Below are positions 61,232-64,000 of a stretch of DNA of 64,000 nucleotides, piece after piece (the stretch's first letter is position 1; every line of letters begins with the position of its first letter). The position numbers and the translations under genes are program-made. This DNA comes from Emiliania huxleyi CCMP1516 (lineage: Eukaryota; Haptophyta; Isochrysidales; Noelaerhabdaceae), in the NCBI RefSeq assembly GCF_000372725.1, contig NW_005201287.1:729272-793271 (forward strand), given 5' to 3'. The notes beneath the pieces were generated by a model. The model made no database searches, had not been told where the DNA came from, and was given only the letters and a program-made list of their open reading frames with translations.

Positions 61232-62308
61232 CCCGAGGCTGGCAGCGCGCGCCTAGTGACACCGGCCAAGCGGTGAGGCCGGCTGTCTATCGAAGTCGGT
61301 AGGTGCCCCTCAGACGCGACCAGCGCTTCTGGGTACGAGAGCCAGGGCGCGCTCGCCCTCGCCGCGTCGGGCGCGGCATCTGTGCAGGCGGCAAGGAGCC
61401 GGGTGGGCGGTGGCGGAAGGGTGGGCTCCGTACGGTGGCGGAGTGGGCGCGGCGCAGAGCAAGGGTGGCGCAGAGTGAGTGAGGCGCAGGGCGAGAGTGG
61501 GCGGTGGCCTGGATCGCCGGCGCGACGGTCGGGCCGATCGGCCGGCTCTGGCGAGCCATCGTAGTCGCTTTCGCCTGGCATCGGTTCGCGCTGCCTAGTG
61601 CGACAGACGGAGTGCCACAGAGCAGCGAGCACAGGGACGACCGTGACCGTGCGAGCGGCTCGTTCGGCTCGGCTCGGCAAATCGGCTCGGCGGCGACGTG
61701 GACGCGAGTTTGAAAAAAACAAAGTGCAACAAAATCTACGAGAAAGTACGAATGATCGTAGCGAGAATCGGCGAGAGACTGCGAAGAGAGATAGGAAGAG
61801 GCAGACTCCCTAGGGTGGGCGACGGATAGCGCACCACACACCTCTCCTTAAAATCCCTGTGTGGTGGCGGCGTGCCGTCCTCCCATCCCTCCCTTGGGTT
61901 GTCTGTTTTCTTTCTTTCTTTTCTTTTAAAGTACGAATGAGCTACATACACTGAAAAAGAAAACAGTCAGATTCGGAAGGGCCGTGCTCCGGAGGTTTTT
62001 GGGTTTTTGGCAGGAGGGAGGGATAGGGTGTGGTGACTTGGAACCAGGGAGAGCCCTCAGGTGTATTCTTTTTTTGCTTGGGCGGCCCTCATCATGAAAT
62101 TCTGCAAAAACCTGACCGGCCCCTGCGGTGCCCCTTCCTCCCTACCTACGTCCTACCTACCTACCTACCCTACTTATGGGAAACTAAAAAAGAAATCATG
62201 GGACGCGTGAAGGTGGGGTATTATACCAACTAAAGTGATGGGTGGTGGTACTCTCCTGCAGCCACAGTCCTTCCTGTGACATGGCAGGCCACTCTCAGGC
62301 CCTACAAG

Positions 62309-62594
62309 CGTTTGATTCCGGGGAGGCGGGAGCACGAGGGCTCCCACTTGCGCCCGGCGGCGCGCGGAGGAGGCCGAGAGTATAGGCCAAGTGCAAAAAC
62401 AGAACAGAAAGAGAGCTGGAAGCCGCCGACGAACAACAAACGAGCCGCATCGGCGTGCGTGACACGATGAGTCACACTGGACAGTGTGGAGGCACAAGTG
62501 TCACGCAAGACAAACAGAGAGTACGAACGAGGTACTAGTGGAGCGAGACATCGCTCCAACCCCTAGAGAGTGCGAAGAGCTCCGCATTCCAACG
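62309..62594 (-). repeat. Block A, copy 2 (inverted)
   Basis: Reverse complement of 53548-53831 with only small differences. Confidence 0.9.
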
Positions 62595-62608
62595 CTATAG
62601 CGTCGACC

Positions 62609-62841
62609 TGCACGGTGGTTCCGTGATCGCCGTGAACGGCCAAAAAAATCGAGCAGGGCTCTCCCCTGGTTCCAAGTCACCACACCCTATCCCTGTGTGG
62701 TGGCGGCGTGCCGTCCTCCCATCCCTCCCTTGGGTTGTTCACGATCTTTTTCTTTCTTCTGCAGTCGAGCGCGCCGTGGCGAGGGGAGCTAGGCCGGCCG
62801 GCGCTGGGTGGGGCTTTCGTTCGCGCCGCCTATGTACACCT
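62609..62841 (-). repeat. Block B, copy 2 (inverted)
   Basis: Reverse complement of 53921-54188, including the terminal repeat TGCACGG...GTGATCGCCGTGAA with a 5-nt deletion. In this copy B precedes A when read on the minus strand, the opposite of the order at 53 kb. Confidence 0.9.
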
Positions 62842-63001
62842 GTCCCTTACCAAGAGAATCGATTAGAAAGAAAGGAGATCGCGAGGCACTGGGAGCAACA
62901 ACCCGAGATTTTCGGCAAAGCTCCAAGAGAAGAAACTGCAGGCTTGCCGGCGTTACGATAGAAGATCCCAGCGAGCGCGCCCCTGCCGCGCAAACGCTAG
63001 T

Positions 63002-64000
63002 ATGGCGTCAGATGCATGCATGCCGATGCTCATCATCAATATGGGTGGTGAGATGATCTACATCTTGGAGCAGCGGCTAAACGCACAGAGCATCCCGAGC
63101 GACAAGGCCACTCGAGGCATGCCATGCCGCGCAAAGAGCCGCGTTGGCCCCACGCAGCCCGGACCCCGAACCCTCTATTTCTGTAGTGCTGCACGACGTA
63201 GTGCGCACCATGTACAGCCCTCGGTTCATCGGTGAGCTCTTCCGAAGCCAAGAGATGTACTCGGTCGAGGCGACCCGCCAGATCTTCGACCGGCTCGCGC
63301 ACTCATCCATCATGCGTCTCAACAAAGCTTCGATGGACAAGGTTCGCCCGCCCCTCTCCCAGCGCCTGCACTCCACCTGAAGCTCAATCTACACACCGAT
63401 GCCCCGACGCAGCTCTTCGACCTCATGACGATGGGGTTCAAGTACCAAATGCTGGCGTGCCGCTATCCGCAGGCACTTGAGCCCTCGCACGCCACGCGTG
63501 CGGCGTCCTCACACAGCCCACCGACACCCGGGCGCGACGCTCGGCAGGAGCTGGTGCTGGTAACTCTGAACCATCTGCACGAGATTCGCAAGAAAGTTCT
63601 CCGATCCGAGGCGGTTACTGAGCTTGTCGACTGCGCTATCCGGGCCGTCTACGACAAGTATCTCGCGATGAGCAGTGCCGATTTCGCCTCGCTGAAGCAG
63701 GCGGGCTCGACGGCTCCCGCCACCCCTGCGTCGCCAGAACCCCTGATTCCGTGTCACCGCCCCCCGGCAGTCTCTGTGCGGCTTCTTCGGCGGCAAGTTG
63801 GTCAAGGTGTCGCTCTTCCTGCAGGAGGGGATCCAGACCGCGGACGGCACAATTGTCATCTCGCCGAGCGGGCCTCTCCCGCCCTCAGTCGATACGCCAG
63901 GGACCATAACCTACTTGGACGCCTCGGGCGCGGTGAGCGCGTGCGAAAGCTTCCCGTACCCGGCAAACACGCTGCCAGCGCACAGCCCTGCAGATGAGCT
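63002..64000 (+). CDS. OSCP1: OSCP1-like protein, 5' part (runs off the window)
   Basis: Exons 63002-63116, 63187-63341, 63413-63472, 63548-63700 and 63771 to the window end join in phase. The start MASDACMPMLIINMGGEMIY is followed by ILEQRLNAQSIPSDKATR, VLHDVVRTMYSPRFIGELF, RLAHSSIMRLNKASMDK, LFDLMTMGFKYQMLACRYPQ and ELVLVTLNHLHEIRK, then KLVKVSLFLQEGIQTADGTI. This is a co-linear match to animal OSCP1/NOR1 over the first ~230 residues. The family is linked to cilia and to organic solute transport, which supports a flagellated cell. Introns 1, 3 and 4 (63117-63186, 63473-63547, 63701-63770) start with GC. Intron 2 (63342-63412) starts with GT. The 3' end lies beyond the window. Confidence 0.9.

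Larger units (their letters stand above)
61256..62995. other. Repeat-rich intergenic region
   Basis: No gene is supported between the exonuclease start and OSCP1. From about 61830 the sequence is built of pieces of blocks A and B and of the TTCTTTTTTTGCTT...GCGGCCCTCAT segment also present at 53272-53296. Confidence 0.6.

Overview
The window is GC-rich nuclear DNA of a eukaryotic alga. Most genes are interrupted by short introns of about 60-230 nt. Their products include a plastid-type ferredoxin-NADP reductase, the mitochondrial heme A synthase COX15, a mitochondrial carrier, cytosolic SHMT and the cilium-associated protein OSCP1, so a flagellated phototroph is likely. The base composition, the many GC-AG introns and the mix of gene families suggest a haptophyte. 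That assignment is inference, not proof.

Layout: 0-5 kb holds a membrane-anchored RCC1-like repeat protein (-), a 180-bp foldback element, a broken coiled-coil gene and two CTGACAG satellite blocks. 5-14 kb holds COX15 (-), a frameshifted F-box/kelch gene (+), a long CA microsatellite, a UDP-glycosyltransferase (+) and an ankyrin/dual-specificity-phosphatase/Cache-like fusion (+). 15-20 kb holds a two-TM protein with a WW domain (-), a retroelement-like relic (-) and a broken HEAAH-motif gene (+). 20.5-27 kb is one very large gene (-) for an SMCHD1-like GHKL ATPase. 27-34 kb is mobile-element territory: an oxidoreductase fragment, a reverse-transcriptase relic split by a 372-bp MITE, and a 4.9-kb TIR-bounded element carrying a chromodomain ORF and a large coiled-coil/putative-transposase ORF. 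34-46 kb holds Fe-dependent ADH (-), a JmjC protein (+), a mitochondrial carrier (-), an unknown Cys-rich protein (+), an NLANTVWAYA-repeat fragment (-), FNR (+), a secreted-type protein (+), and a gene relic cut by a 920-bp transposon with an 8-bp target-site duplication. 46-53 kb holds a PD-(D/E)XK nuclease (-), an HTH/Gln-rich regulator (+) and SHMT (-). 53-64 kb holds permuted inverted repeats on either side of a long minus-strand locus (DEDDh exonuclease, unknown exons, Ala-rich coiled coil, two Zn2Cys6 clusters, Agenet-like domain), then the 5' part of OSCP1 (+), which runs off the window.

The genes do not form one pathway. The most unusual content is the mobile DNA (two elements with precise 8-bp duplications and a two-ORF element unlike the common superfamilies) and the introns. 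At least 11 of 25 introns that I could place by reading frame and protein family start with GC, some share a sequence motif, and one pair is duplicated inside a single gene. All gene models were read by eye without transcripts. Intron positions given to the base are those where reading frame and family alignment agree.
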